Both the position numbers and the translations under genes were made by a program. Shown here one piece after another: positions 9,180-17,226 of a stretch of 51,051 nucleotides of DNA (within the stretch, counting starts at the first letter, position 1; every line of letters starts with the position of its first letter). Below the pieces are notes generated by a model, which had not been told where the DNA came from, ran no database searches, and saw nothing but the letters and a program-made list of their open reading frames with translations. Source of the DNA: an uncultured Bacteroidales bacterium (GTDB lineage: Bacteria; Bacteroidota; Bacteroidia; Bacteroidales; Bacteroidaceae). The stretch spans positions 1 through 51,051 of the forward strand of contig CALDKD010000002.1 in NCBI GenBank assembly GCA_937898885.1. The letters run 5' to 3'.

Positions 9180-10268
9180 TTATTCTTCCAGCAGTTCAAC
9201 TGGGGTGTCGTCACCTAGGTTGAGGTTGCCGGAGACGATGATCAGGTCACCGGGGTTGAGGTCGCCGCCACGGTCGGTGTTTGGGGCTACGACGTGCTCG
9301 GTGCTGTTGCTCATCACGATGTTGACGTATGTCCAGACGCTCTTGCCATCAATGTAGCGGAACAGAACCTCCTGATTGTCGCGAATCAGTACGGCGCTCT
9401 TGTTTACAACCAGCTGGTGGGGCAGGTCGTTCTCTACGATGATGCGCACGTTCATACCGTCCAACAGACTGCCGTTGTTGCGTACCTTTGCCATTACCTG
9501 TATCTGGCCGTTCTGCTCCACTGTGGGGTTGATAGAGGTGATTGTGCCGTTCAGTGCGATGTCCTCGTCAACGAACGGGGTGATGGTTATGGCCTGACCT
9601 ACGCGCACGAACTTGTACTCGGTCTCAAGGATGCTGAATATCACATCGAGAGTCTGGTCAGCTATGAGGGTGCAGAAGGCGCCCGACGGCTCGTACTCCT
9701 TGGCGGTGATGCTGGCTATCTTGCCGGCGAACGGGGCCTTGAGGTCTGAGTTCCCGTAGTCGCGGCTGGCACGGCGGTAAGCCATCTCTGAGTCGGAGAA
9801 ACCGGTGTTGATATAGATGGCGCGCCTCACATCGGCCGGTATGTTGGCTGTGTCGGCAATGGTGTAGCCATAGTCCAGCAGACGGTCGGAGAGAGTCATC
9901 TTGGCCTTCTCGAAGGCTAGCTTGGCAGACTCATACTGCTCTCTCAGCTGTGTCTTGTCAAGTGATGCCAGTATCTGACCCTTGCTTACGGCCTGACCCT
10001 CGCGGACATTTATCTTTGCAACTGTGCCGTTGGCCTGGAATGATATCTTGCTCTTCTCGGCGGCCTGCACACGGCCGTTGCATATAAGCTGCTTGTGGAA
10101 AGTGCGGTACTCAAGTTTCTGCACGGTAACCTGATTCTTCTCTACGGAGTAGTTCTGACGGGCCATTCCGGCCATATCCTCCGATTCGGCGCTGCTGTCG
10201 CTCTTCTCCTTGCATCCCGCCGCGGCCATCACTGTCAGTGCCGCCAGCATCAGAATTCTTGCTCTCAT
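9180..10268 (-). CDS. RND efflux periplasmic adaptor (membrane fusion) lipoprotein
   Basis: A 362-aa adaptor expected to link the RND permeases to the TolC-like channel. The signal sequence ends in a lipobox (MAAAGC, Cys19), so it is probably a membrane-anchored lipoprotein. A barrel-sandwich half-motif (GRVQAAEKSKISFQANGTVA, then NVREGQAVSKGQILASLDKT) is followed by an alpha-helical hairpin of about 60 residues. The second half of the lipoyl-like domain (SDLKAPFAGKIASI) and beta-barrel segments follow. The start codon overlaps the stop of the tolC-like gene by 4 nt. A 279-bp gap separates it from the first permease. Family assignment is firm; substrate is unknown. Confidence 0.93.
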   Translation of the reverse strand: MRARILMLAALTVMAAAGCKEKSDSSAESEDMAGMARQNYSVEKNQVTVQKLEYRTFHKQLICNGRVQAAEKSKISFQANGTVAKINVREGQAVSKGQILASLDKTQLREQYESAKLAFEKAKMTLSDRLLDYGYTIADTANIPADVRRAIYINTGFSDSEMAYRRASRDYGNSDLKAPFAGKIASITAKEYEPSGAFCTLIADQTLDVIFSILETEYKFVRVGQAITITPFVDEDIALNGTITSINPTVEQNGQIQVMAKVRNNGSLLDGMNVRIIVENDLPHQLVVNKSAVLIRDNQEVLFRYIDGKSVWTYVNIVMSNSTEHVVAPNTDRGGDLNPGDLIIVSGNLNLGDDTPVELLEE

Positions 10269-11794
10269 TTTACTATTCTGTCAAATTCGGCGCTTATGTC
10301 AGTGCCCGATATAAAATCATATAATGTGGTCTTGCGCAGGTTGAAGTACTGGCTCCAGAAGTTGCGCACGTTGTTCTCGTATGTGTTGCGGGCGTTGTCG
10401 CGGTTGCTCTGCAGCTGGTTCAGGTCGGTTACGGACATTGCTCCACTGCCAAAGTTACGAAGCGCCAGCTCATAGCTCTCCTCGGCAATCTGCGCGGCAC
10501 GCTTCGATATCTCGCACTGGCTGCGCTGGTTGTTGAACTGCATCACCTGCACGAAAAGGTTCTGACGGTAGTCGGCCAGAGACTGCTCAAGACGGCTTTT
10601 CTGTGTCTCGGCCTGAGCCTTGGCCATCTTCACGCGCCCCTCGCCAAGACCCCAGTCGGCGATAGGCACTGAGAAACTCACACCTACAACCTCCTGGTCC
10701 TTCAGCCCGATGAATGCCTTGTTGAAGGTATCGCCGTCGTTGGACAGTCCGAAGCGCGCGTTGACCGATGCGGAGATGCCACGGTTGGCCTTGGCCTGCG
10801 CCACACTACGCTCAGCCTCAACCTTTGATACTTCCTGCGACAGGTTGAACGATGAGTTCTCAAGGGCTTTCTCCAGCACCTCATCGTAATTGAGAAGGAT
10901 GTCTGGAATGGCATAGCTGATGGTCAGTGTCAGCTCGGTGTCCTCCTGATAGCCGATGTATGAGCACAGGGTGTTCTGCGCTGAGCGAAGGCTTACCTTC
11001 TGGCTCTGTATGGCAAGTGAGTCGTTCAGCATCCTGAGCTCAAGCTGCAGCAGGTTGTCGCGTGTGATGGTGCCCATCTGGAAACGGGTCTGTGCGGCCT
11101 TGTACAGGCGCTTGCTCTCCTCGAAGCTCTGCAGTGCGTTCTCGTAACTCACCTTGGCGGCGTTAAGGTTCCAGAAGCAGTCGGCCGCGCTTATGGTCAC
11201 GCTCTCCATATTCTCCAGGTACTGGCGCTTGGCTATCTCGTAGTTCTGCGGCTCGGTCTTCTTGTCCCACTTGAGCGAGTTGTAGCCCCACAGCTGCTGC
11301 ATATAAGAGAGGTATATGGGCTGCGCGTACCAGTTGGTAAGCCGTTGCTGGCCGAACTGGTCCAGCCTCTGCAACGATGTGGAGAGCGACAGCGTACCTC
11401 CCGTCAGCGCTATGTTCTGGCGGATGGACAACGTCAGGTCGTTGGACATATTGTAGTTCTCGGCATATCGTATGGCTCCGGTGTTGTAGTCCTGAAGCGT
11501 GATGAGCGAGCGGTTGAAGTTTGCCAGATTTCCGTTCAGGTTGAGCGACGGCAGATACTGTGCCTTGAACGAGCGGTACTGCCAGTACGATGCCGCAAAG
11601 ATGTTGCGGTTGGTCATAGCCGATATGGAGTTCTCCTGCGCCAGGCGTATCACATCCTCCATAGAGAGTATCCTGGGCCCGATAACCGTCTGTCCGGCCA
11701 TCTCAGGTTGAGTGGTGCCTTGTGCCTGAAGCGATGCCTGACCGCTGCTGAGCACCGCAATCAGCAGTGCGGTAGTGATAAGTATTTTTCTCAT
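10265..11794 (-). CDS. TolC-family outer membrane efflux channel
   Basis: The outer-membrane exit duct of the RND pump, first gene of the operon. From the ATG at 11794 it is 509 aa, beginning MRKILITTALLIAVLSSG, a clear signal peptide. Two outer-membrane-efflux repeats are visible, rich in long amphipathic helices with Asn/Gln/Ala (for example near ENSISAMTNRNIFAASYWQYR and in the C-terminal NQLQSNRDNARNTYE). An upstream in-frame ATG at 11854 would add 20 residues before the signal peptide. It coincides with the -7 promoter element, so I rejected it. Its 3' end overlaps the adaptor start by 4 nt. Confidence 0.93.
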   Translation of the reverse strand: MRKILITTALLIAVLSSGQASLQAQGTTQPEMAGQTVIGPRILSMEDVIRLAQENSISAMTNRNIFAASYWQYRSFKAQYLPSLNLNGNLANFNRSLITLQDYNTGAIRYAENYNMSNDLTLSIRQNIALTGGTLSLSTSLQRLDQFGQQRLTNWYAQPIYLSYMQQLWGYNSLKWDKKTEPQNYEIAKRQYLENMESVTISAADCFWNLNAAKVSYENALQSFEESKRLYKAAQTRFQMGTITRDNLLQLELRMLNDSLAIQSQKVSLRSAQNTLCSYIGYQEDTELTLTISYAIPDILLNYDEVLEKALENSSFNLSQEVSKVEAERSVAQAKANRGISASVNARFGLSNDGDTFNKAFIGLKDQEVVGVSFSVPIADWGLGEGRVKMAKAQAETQKSRLEQSLADYRQNLFVQVMQFNNQRSQCEISKRAAQIAEESYELALRNFGSGAMSVTDLNQLQSNRDNARNTYENNVRNFWSQYFNLRKTTLYDFISGTDISAEFDRIVK

Positions 11795-11851
11795 TGTCCC
11801 GTTGTAATAAGGCGGACTGGCATATTGATGCTCTGCCATTGTTACAAGTGC

Positions 11852-11882
11852 CAAAGGTAGCGCAAAACAGTATATACAACAA
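11852..11882 (-). promoter_or_regulatory. Promoter of the RND efflux operon
   Basis: Read on the minus strand, TACCTTTG (complement of 11852-11859) fits the Bacteroidota -7 consensus TAnnTTTG, with TTG at 11880-11882 as -33 box and a 20-bp spacer. Transcription would start near 11845, giving a leader of about 50 nt before the ATG at 11794. Confidence 0.7.
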
Positions 11883-11891
11883 GGATTTGCC

Positions 11892-11919
11892 GTGACATTA
11901 TAGTGATATTTTCGTCACA
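11892..11919 (-). promoter_or_regulatory. Putative activator/repressor site, copy A
   Basis: A 28-bp segment whose plus-strand half-sites are GTGAC (11892), GTGAT (11903) and GTCAC (11914), each 11 bp from the next. It shares 20 of 28 positions with 22179-22206 and lies 9 bp upstream of the -33 box of the RND operon. A further imperfect inverted repeat (11901-11910 with 11928-11937, 9 of 10 paired) overlaps it. The 11-bp spacing resembles OmpR/PhoB-type response-regulator sites; the regulator itself is not identifiable. Confidence 0.5.
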
Positions 11920-11997
11920 AATGTCGCAATTTCACTACAATTAACGTTATGCTTGTTGATATTCTGTCATAGTGTCCTTTTAGATCGTATTTTGAGG

Positions 11998-12257
11998 TTA
12001 CCATACTTCACCGTTTACCGTAAGGGTTAGGAAATCATTATTGTCATCGCTTTGCAGGAACACATATTTCGTAAATGATCCTGGCGTATCTGTTGTGATG
12101 TGCGCACAGACTCTGCCACGGGAGCCTCCTCCTTCTTCATAGGCATGAGCATGATGTCGTCGATGCCGAGAAGCTGACATTTGAGCATCTTGTTGTAGGC
12201 GCACATGGCCGATGTGGACGAGTCCTTCATCCTCAGGATATTGATGAGATTGTCCAT
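11998..12257 (-). pseudogene. Decayed coding fragment, possibly IstB-like ATPase remnant
   Basis: Two overlapping short minus-strand frames look like one broken gene. The upstream frame (12257 downwards) reads KMLKCQLLGIDDIMLMPMKK, which resembles the Walker B segment of IstB, the ATPase helper of IS21 elements (LLIIDDFG-type). After an apparent frameshift the other frame reads HITTDTPGSFTKYVF and then TVNGEVW before a stop at 11998. The first part resembles the IstB ITSQLP-x-KWY segment, with the intervening stretch shortened. No istA, Walker A or terminal repeats are seen. The resemblance is weak and may be chance; the region could equally be non-coding. Confidence 0.3.
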
Positions 12258-12265
12258 TGTTGCAC

Positions 12266-12295
12266 TTGCAATAAGCCTGAAAGTTCGTACTTTTG
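12266..12295 (+). promoter_or_regulatory. Promoter of the aldo/keto reductase gene
   Basis: TACTTTTG at 12288-12295 matches TAnnTTTG exactly, with TTG at 12266-12268 and a 19-bp spacer. Transcription would begin about 12302, 35 nt before the ATG at 12337. This argues against the longer reading frame that opens at 12205. Confidence 0.65.
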
Positions 12296-12336
12296 TGGTG
12301 GATAATTACTACAATCTTTTAAACAAGGCAAAAACC

Positions 12337-13158
12337 ATGTTGAGACTTTCAAATGGACAATTCCTTCCCGAACTCGGCGCAGGGACCTGGACCCTCAGGG
12401 GAGATATCGCCGTTGAAAACGTAAGCGCTGCTCTAAAAGCCGGGTTCCGTCTGATTGATACGGCACAAATGTATGGTAACGAGGCAGAAGTCGGCAGGGG
12501 ACTGGTTTTGAGCGGTTTGCCGCGATCAAGCTATATGGTTACCACCAAGGTAAGCAATGATATGATGCGAGGGGGGGCGGAGGCCGTGAACGCTTCCATA
12601 GAGGAGAGTCTCGGCAAGCTTGGATGCGGATATCTGGATTTCCTGCTTGTGCACTGGCCCGTCAAGGACCGGATAAAAGACACGTGGCAGGTGATGGAGG
12701 AGTATGTGCGCCAGGGTAAGGTGCGCAGTATCGGGGTCTGCAACTTCAATCCGCACCATCTGGAAGACCTTCTGGCCTATGCCAGTATCAAGCCCGTGAT
12801 GAACCAGATTGAGCTTCATCCGTTGCATTCTCAGGAGGACAATGTGACTTTCGACAGGGCGCTGGGCATACAGGTCCAGAGCTGGGGCCCTTTCGGTCAC
12901 GGTATCGTGGATATGACTACCATTCCGGAAATACAGGAGATAGCCGCACAATATGACAGGACCTCGTCCCAGATTATTCTCCGATGGATTCTTCAGCGCG
13001 GATTGGCCTGCATTCCCCGTGCCAGGGTCAGCCACTTCAAGGAAAATCTGGAAGTGACGGATTTTGTGCTTTCCGACGAGGATATGGCCCGAATATCGGC
13101 CCTCAATAGGAACCGTAGGTCCAGCGAGGATGACAATCCGGAGAATTTCGCCTGGTAA
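12337..13158 (+). CDS. Aldo/keto reductase family oxidoreductase
   Basis: An NADPH-dependent carbonyl reductase of the aldo/keto reductase superfamily, 273 aa and cytoplasmic. The catalytic tetrad is visible: Asp41 and Tyr46 in LIDTAQMYGNE, Lys71 in VTTKV and His106 in LLVHWP. The C-terminal IPRARVSHFKENLE matches the nucleotide-phosphate-binding region of the family (IPKS-x-x-x-x-R), with Arg-Ala in place of Lys-Ser. The start at 12337 gives the usual family N-terminus (LSNGQFLPELGAGTW). The longer frame from 12205 crosses the promoter. Substrate is not predictable. It is followed 69 nt later by a lipoprotein gene on the same strand. Confidence 0.92.
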   Translation: MLRLSNGQFLPELGAGTWTLRGDIAVENVSAALKAGFRLIDTAQMYGNEAEVGRGLVLSGLPRSSYMVTTKVSNDMMRGGAEAVNASIEESLGKLGCGYLDFLLVHWPVKDRIKDTWQVMEEYVRQGKVRSIGVCNFNPHHLEDLLAYASIKPVMNQIELHPLHSQEDNVTFDRALGIQVQSWGPFGHGIVDMTTIPEIQEIAAQYDRTSSQIILRWILQRGLACIPRARVSHFKENLEVTDFVLSDEDMARISALNRNRRSSEDDNPENFAW

Positions 13159-13227
13159 CCTCAACCCGTGGACTGTATGAAATCATCCATACGCTTAAAA
13201 ATCCGAACAAAAAGTATCAAATTCAAT

Positions 13228-14154
13228 ATGAAGAAGTCAATTATTCCAATTATTGCGGCGATGGCCGCAGCAATTCTTCCACTTGTAGGATGCAATAAGG
13301 AAAATCCCAAGGATGATGAGAAGGAAACCGTGCTCTTGCTTCTTGGCAGTGAGTGCGAATTCTGGAACAGAGTTGCAGAAGGAGCCTCCGCAAGTGCTGA
13401 GAAGAATAATCTCAATGTTGAGGTCGTTTTCCGCGAGACGGAGACTGAGTTCCAATCTCTGCTTGAAGCCGTAAAAAAACTGGACGATTATAAAAACCTG
13501 AAAGGTATCGTGATGGCCGAGAATGATATGCTGATTGATGCCGCCATAGCCGCAAAGAATCCAACGATACCTATCGTCGCCATCGAAGCGCTTCCATCGG
13601 CAGACAGCCCGCTTAGCTTCAGTTCCTGCGTGGTGGCTGATAACTTCGGACTGGGCAAGGAAATGGCAAAAATGGCAGGCGGAGATAATATCCTTGTGAT
13701 GAGTTATGACAATGGCGGATCTCTGGACAGGGCCGAGGGAGTTTTTGTCTATCTTGACGGCAATGTGGGAAGAATTGCATCAACCGGATCGGTGGATGCC
13801 GAAGAGGACTTGCGCTCTTTTCTTGCAGCAAATCCGGGATTTTACGACACAGCCATCATTACCACCGGCAATTTCATAACGGACGGAATTATGAGTCTGC
13901 TGTCTGGAATGAACGTCTGCACTGTGGATATGAACAACAATGCGAGGAAATATCTGCGTTCCGGTGTCATATCCTTCACTGCTGACCCCGATTTGTATGA
14001 AATGGGATATAAGGCGGTAGAATGTGTGTCGAATGACATTTCCGGCTACCATATTCATAATGTGGCGGTCAACTACATTTATCCGGAGATGAGAACTACG
14101 CTGGCGAATTATACTCCAATTGATTCATCAAGAGTCTCTTCATCCCAGGATTGA
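13228..14154 (+). CDS. Periplasmic-binding-protein-like lipoprotein (sugar-binding type)
   Basis: A 308-aa predicted lipoprotein. The ATG at 13228 gives MKKSIIPIIAAMAAAILPLVGCNKE, with lipobox LVGC. The longer frame from 13168 adds an unlikely leader. The mature part looks like a type I periplasmic-binding fold: an N-lobe strand TVLLLLGSECEFWNRVAEGA, the LKGIVMAEND and IPIVAIEALP segments, then a C-lobe with NILVMSYDNGGSLDRAEGV, DTAIITTGNFITDGIM and GVISFTADPDLYEMGYKA. Relatives bind sugars or autoinducers, sometimes as the sensor half of a signalling pair. No transporter or kinase gene is adjacent, so the ligand and partner are unknown. The next gene encodes a D-Ala-D-Ala dipeptidase. Confidence 0.75.
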   Translation: MKKSIIPIIAAMAAAILPLVGCNKENPKDDEKETVLLLLGSECEFWNRVAEGASASAEKNNLNVEVVFRETETEFQSLLEAVKKLDDYKNLKGIVMAENDMLIDAAIAAKNPTIPIVAIEALPSADSPLSFSSCVVADNFGLGKEMAKMAGGDNILVMSYDNGGSLDRAEGVFVYLDGNVGRIASTGSVDAEEDLRSFLAANPGFYDTAIITTGNFITDGIMSLLSGMNVCTVDMNNNARKYLRSGVISFTADPDLYEMGYKAVECVSNDISGYHIHNVAVNYIYPEMRTTLANYTPIDSSRVSSSQD

Positions 14155-14227
14155 TATGAGTTTCTTATATCTGAATACATAAAGATTGTGAAACTTCTTG
14201 CCAAGAAAAAGTACTGATACAAAATAC

Positions 14228-14980
14228 ATGAGAATCAATGTGATATGGACGTGGATGGCGGTATTTGTCGCTTTGCTGTCATCCTGTAAAAGCAAGGACG
14301 CACAGCTGCGTCCTGAGGAGGACAGCTCGGATTTTGTCCTTCTCACAGACGTGATACCCGAGGCCATACTCGAGATACGTTATTACAGCGAATATAATTT
14401 CATAGGAGACCGCATTCCCGGATATGAGGCCCCAATCGCTATGTTGACACGGCAGGCGGCCGATTCTCTGAAAGCTGTGAGCGATGATCTCAAGGCTATG
14501 GGCTATTGTATCAAGATATATGATGCATACCGCCCCCAGTGCGCTGTTGATTATTTCATGGCCTGGGCTAGGGATATCAATGACGTTCGCATGAAGGAGT
14601 GTTTCTATCCGGAACTAGACAAGTCTGTCCTTGTCCCTCAGGAGTATGTGGCAGAGAAAAGCAGTCATACCCGCGGCTCCACAGTGGACCTTACACTCGT
14701 GAACATAAAGACCGGACGTGAGGTGGACATGGGATGTGTTTTTGATTATTTTGGCATGGCATCCCATCCCGATGTGTTGCCGGGACAGGAAATCGGCGCA
14801 TATCAGCCTATCAATGAGGAACAGTACCGCAACCGCATGCTTTTACGTGATGCAATGTTGGGCCATGGTTTCAAGCCATACGAATGCGAGTGGTGGCATT
14901 TCACACTGGAGGATGAGCCGTATCCCACCACCTATTTTACATTCCCTCTAAGGATTTCGGATTATATAGAGCGTGAATAA
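14228..14980 (+). CDS. D-alanyl-D-alanine dipeptidase, VanX/DdpX type (M15D), lipoprotein
   Basis: A zinc dipeptidase predicted to split D-Ala-D-Ala released from wall peptides. The 250-aa product starts at the ATG at 14228 with a signal sequence ending in the lipobox LLSSC, so it should be membrane-anchored outside the cytoplasm. Zinc and catalytic residues of the VanX family are present: SSHTRGSTVD (His about 146, Asp about 153) and EWWHF (Glu about 221, His about 224), plus the YDAYRPQ segment with its conserved Arg. An exported, lipidated VanX-like enzyme fits recycling of wall peptides rather than vancomycin resistance, and there are no vanH/vanA partners. It is the last gene before the 22-bp repeat array. 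Confidence 0.92.
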   Translation: MRINVIWTWMAVFVALLSSCKSKDAQLRPEEDSSDFVLLTDVIPEAILEIRYYSEYNFIGDRIPGYEAPIAMLTRQAADSLKAVSDDLKAMGYCIKIYDAYRPQCAVDYFMAWARDINDVRMKECFYPELDKSVLVPQEYVAEKSSHTRGSTVDLTLVNIKTGREVDMGCVFDYFGMASHPDVLPGQEIGAYQPINEEQYRNRMLLRDAMLGHGFKPYECEWWHFTLEDEPYPTTYFTFPLRISDYIERE

Positions 14981-15048
14981 TATTTACTTAATACACTCGA
15001 GAGAAACACCTTTGACGTTGTGCGACGAACAGGCTTGTTCGCGTTTTC

Positions 15049-15136
15049 AACATAGTTTTTTTGCAAGTGCAACATAGTTATATTTCACGTGAAATGTAGT
15101 TCCGTTTCATGTGCAATGTGGCTTTGCCGCACTTGC
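15049..15136. repeat. Four tandem degenerate 22-bp repeats
   Basis: Four abutting units of exactly 22 bp: 15049-15070, 15071-15092, 15093-15114 and 15115-15136. Each starts AACATAG or AATGTRG and ends CANNTG plus one base (CAAGTG, CACGTG, CATGTG, CACTTG). A perfect 12-bp palindrome, TTTCACGTGAAA, spans units 2 and 3 (15083-15094). Weaker units can be argued before (about 15028-15048) and after (15137-15158). It lies between the convergent vanX-like and transglutaminase-like genes, whose 227-bp gap holds no other feature I can support. Confidence 0.75.
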
Positions 15137-15207
15137 GGTTAAGTTTTAACTCCTTTCTGTTGCCGTTTTTTCATTCGTTCAGACGGATATGCGTAACTAG
15201 TGTGGTT

Positions 15208-17226
15208 TTACCACCATTCAATATTTCCGTCGCCGGTGGTGAGGAATGGGCGCTCGTCGCTGCCCCGGGTCAGGTTACGGAGCCAGAGGAGGGTACCGGC
15301 GGGAATGCTGTCGTATTGCAGGACATTGTCGGTGGCGGTCTGGCAGCCGGCTGATACCCAATCAAGGTTGCGGCTGTCCCAATAGAGCAACTCATATCTG
15401 TTGCCGGGGCAGATGTCGTTGTCATCGCTTCGGGGCACTACACGCACGTAGCTCACGTGTTGTGGCTCCCCGAAATCCATACCCACCCAGACATTGTCAG
15501 CCTGGCCTTCGGCACTCTCGAAGTTGGTGAGCCAGCCGTCATCAAAAGCACGCCTGACGGTATCTGCTGGCACTCGGGTGTCTGCTATCGGGATGCCATC
15601 AATGCGCGATGAATCCGCATTGAGGAAGGCCAGCTCGGCAATGCTTCCGTAGGTACCGTCTGCTCCCAGATAACGCCAGTATCGGTGTGCGCCCGTGGTG
15701 TGCGGCAGTGGTATCTTGTCTGGTATTTCTGTGGTGCTGAAGGTGTATGCGGTGATGGCGTCGCTGAAATCGCTGCGGTCAGCATATTGTATCCTCGAGC
15801 CAAGAAGACGTCTGCGCATCTCCACTACGTTGGCTGACTGATAGTATTTGCGCCGGATGTTGATGTGCCGGATGACTGTGGCATCGCCCGTAATATATCT
15901 GACGCAGCCGCTTTTCTCTATGATGAACGGGTCTGACACAGGAATGAGTCTCTTTCCGTCATAGCCCAGCGCGATGTACAGAATGTTTCTGCCTATTTGA
16001 GTGAAATGAGCCTTGTGATGACGCACACGCCCGAAATCAAGGATGGTGTAGTGCGGCCCGCCCTGATTGGTTAGCATGGCAATGTATGCGTACCGTTCCT
16101 TGATGCGTGTCCCTTTGCGCAATGCTATGACTGGATCTGAGGTGCGGCAATAATGGCCGGTGACATCCTGCTCGCAGAGTGGGAAGGGATGCCGGTAGTT
16201 GGATCTTTTTATATATCGTAGTCTGTCAGGGTTGATCGCATAGGTGGTGCGGAACACCTTGGGGCATCGCTCGTATGGATAGAAGCCTATTCCGGCAGGC
16301 ACAATAAGTGAGTTCATTGTGGGTGTCTCAATGCCCCGGTCGGATATGAAGGTGAACCAGCTGTGCCCCTGATTGTTACGTCCCCACACAGGAACACGGT
16401 CAATTACGGCGGGCAGTCCGAGTGAGCGAAAAGTGAGCACACCCATTGTCACGTAATCGTGGCACGAGCCGAAGGTCATATTCTTGAGCGTTGACGCGCT
16501 TAGCAGGCGGTATCCGCTCTGTTCCTCCCAAAGCACACGGGGAGGGCGGTCGCGGGTAATCTCATCGCGGACTATGTCAATTGCTCCGTAGATGCTCAAA
16601 CGCCTGGAATCGTCCGGTGGAATGGCGCCGATGCTGTCTGAGAACTCTTTTGAGAGCGTGTCGCGCCAGCAGTCCAGACTCTGAAGCTCAGCGGTCTTGT
16701 AAGGCAATATCCAGTCAATGAACTCCGGGAAAGTGAGGTGTGATGCCCACGGCCGTGTGCGCCACTGCTCAAAGGCCTGGTCAATGCTGTAGATTAGATA
16801 ACCGGCGGTCATTACCTGTATGTCGGACACTACATCGTGTGTCATTCCCGGATAGCATCGCTCGCTGATATCACGTAAGGTGTCGCGTTGATGCTCGGGG
16901 GTAATGTCCTGGCTCATCACCTCAAGAGCCGTGGCGTAATAGGCATTGATGGCTGATGTGTCACGATAGGAGTAATGGGCGGGCATATTGGATATAAGAT
17001 GCCGGGCTGCGGCAAGTTTTTCAGGGTCGTTGCGGTAATGCTGAAGCACACTCTCCAGCTGTGGCCTGTTGTCTTGGGCATATCTCAGTGCCTGACGGAG
17101 GGAAAGAGGCTCGCTGTGACATGAGGTGAGGAGCATCAAAGCTGTCAACCCTGCTGTCAGCTTTGATGCTGGCCTTTGGTTGTTTGCTGTTGGCCTTTGG
17201 TCGTGTGGAAATATCCGGGGTTTCAT
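15208..17226 (-). CDS. Transglutaminase-like lipoprotein with C-terminal discoidin-like domain
   Basis: A 672-aa predicted lipoprotein (signal ending LLTSC). N-terminal helical region LRYAQDNRPQLESVLQHY...PAHYSY, then a transglutaminase-like domain. The nucleophile is in MTFGSCHDYVTMG (Cys about 254) and the His in NQGHSWFTF (about 288), so it is probably an active papain-like enzyme or peptidase. Beta-rich segments follow. The last 150 or so residues (YWRYLGADGTYGSIAELAFL, VWVGMDFGEPQHVSYVRVVP) resemble an F5/8 type C (discoidin-like) glycan-binding domain. The ATG at 17226 overlaps the stop of the upstream paralogue by 4 nt (ATGA), which favours it over the in-frame ATG at 17247. Substrate is unknown. 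Confidence 0.8.
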   Translation of the reverse strand: MKPRIFPHDQRPTANNQRPASKLTAGLTALMLLTSCHSEPLSLRQALRYAQDNRPQLESVLQHYRNDPEKLAAARHLISNMPAHYSYRDTSAINAYYATALEVMSQDITPEHQRDTLRDISERCYPGMTHDVVSDIQVMTAGYLIYSIDQAFEQWRTRPWASHLTFPEFIDWILPYKTAELQSLDCWRDTLSKEFSDSIGAIPPDDSRRLSIYGAIDIVRDEITRDRPPRVLWEEQSGYRLLSASTLKNMTFGSCHDYVTMGVLTFRSLGLPAVIDRVPVWGRNNQGHSWFTFISDRGIETPTMNSLIVPAGIGFYPYERCPKVFRTTYAINPDRLRYIKRSNYRHPFPLCEQDVTGHYCRTSDPVIALRKGTRIKERYAYIAMLTNQGGPHYTILDFGRVRHHKAHFTQIGRNILYIALGYDGKRLIPVSDPFIIEKSGCVRYITGDATVIRHINIRRKYYQSANVVEMRRRLLGSRIQYADRSDFSDAITAYTFSTTEIPDKIPLPHTTGAHRYWRYLGADGTYGSIAELAFLNADSSRIDGIPIADTRVPADTVRRAFDDGWLTNFESAEGQADNVWVGMDFGEPQHVSYVRVVPRSDDNDICPGNRYELLYWDSRNLDWVSAGCQTATDNVLQYDSIPAGTLLWLRNLTRGSDERPFLTTGDGNIEWW

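Noticed and set aside
11795..11854. Longer tolC start at 11854
   Set aside because: It overlaps the -7 box and would put 20 polar residues before a clear signal peptide.
12205..12336. Longer aldo/keto reductase start at 12205
   Set aside because: The extension contains the promoter and does not resemble the family N-terminus.
14228..14980. Vancomycin resistance gene vanX
   Set aside because: The catalytic motifs match, but the protein is an exported lipoprotein and no vanH, vanA or vanRS is near; a recycling role is more likely.
15049..15136. Possible CRISPR array
   Set aside because: The repeats abut with no spacers, vary in sequence and have no cas genes nearby.
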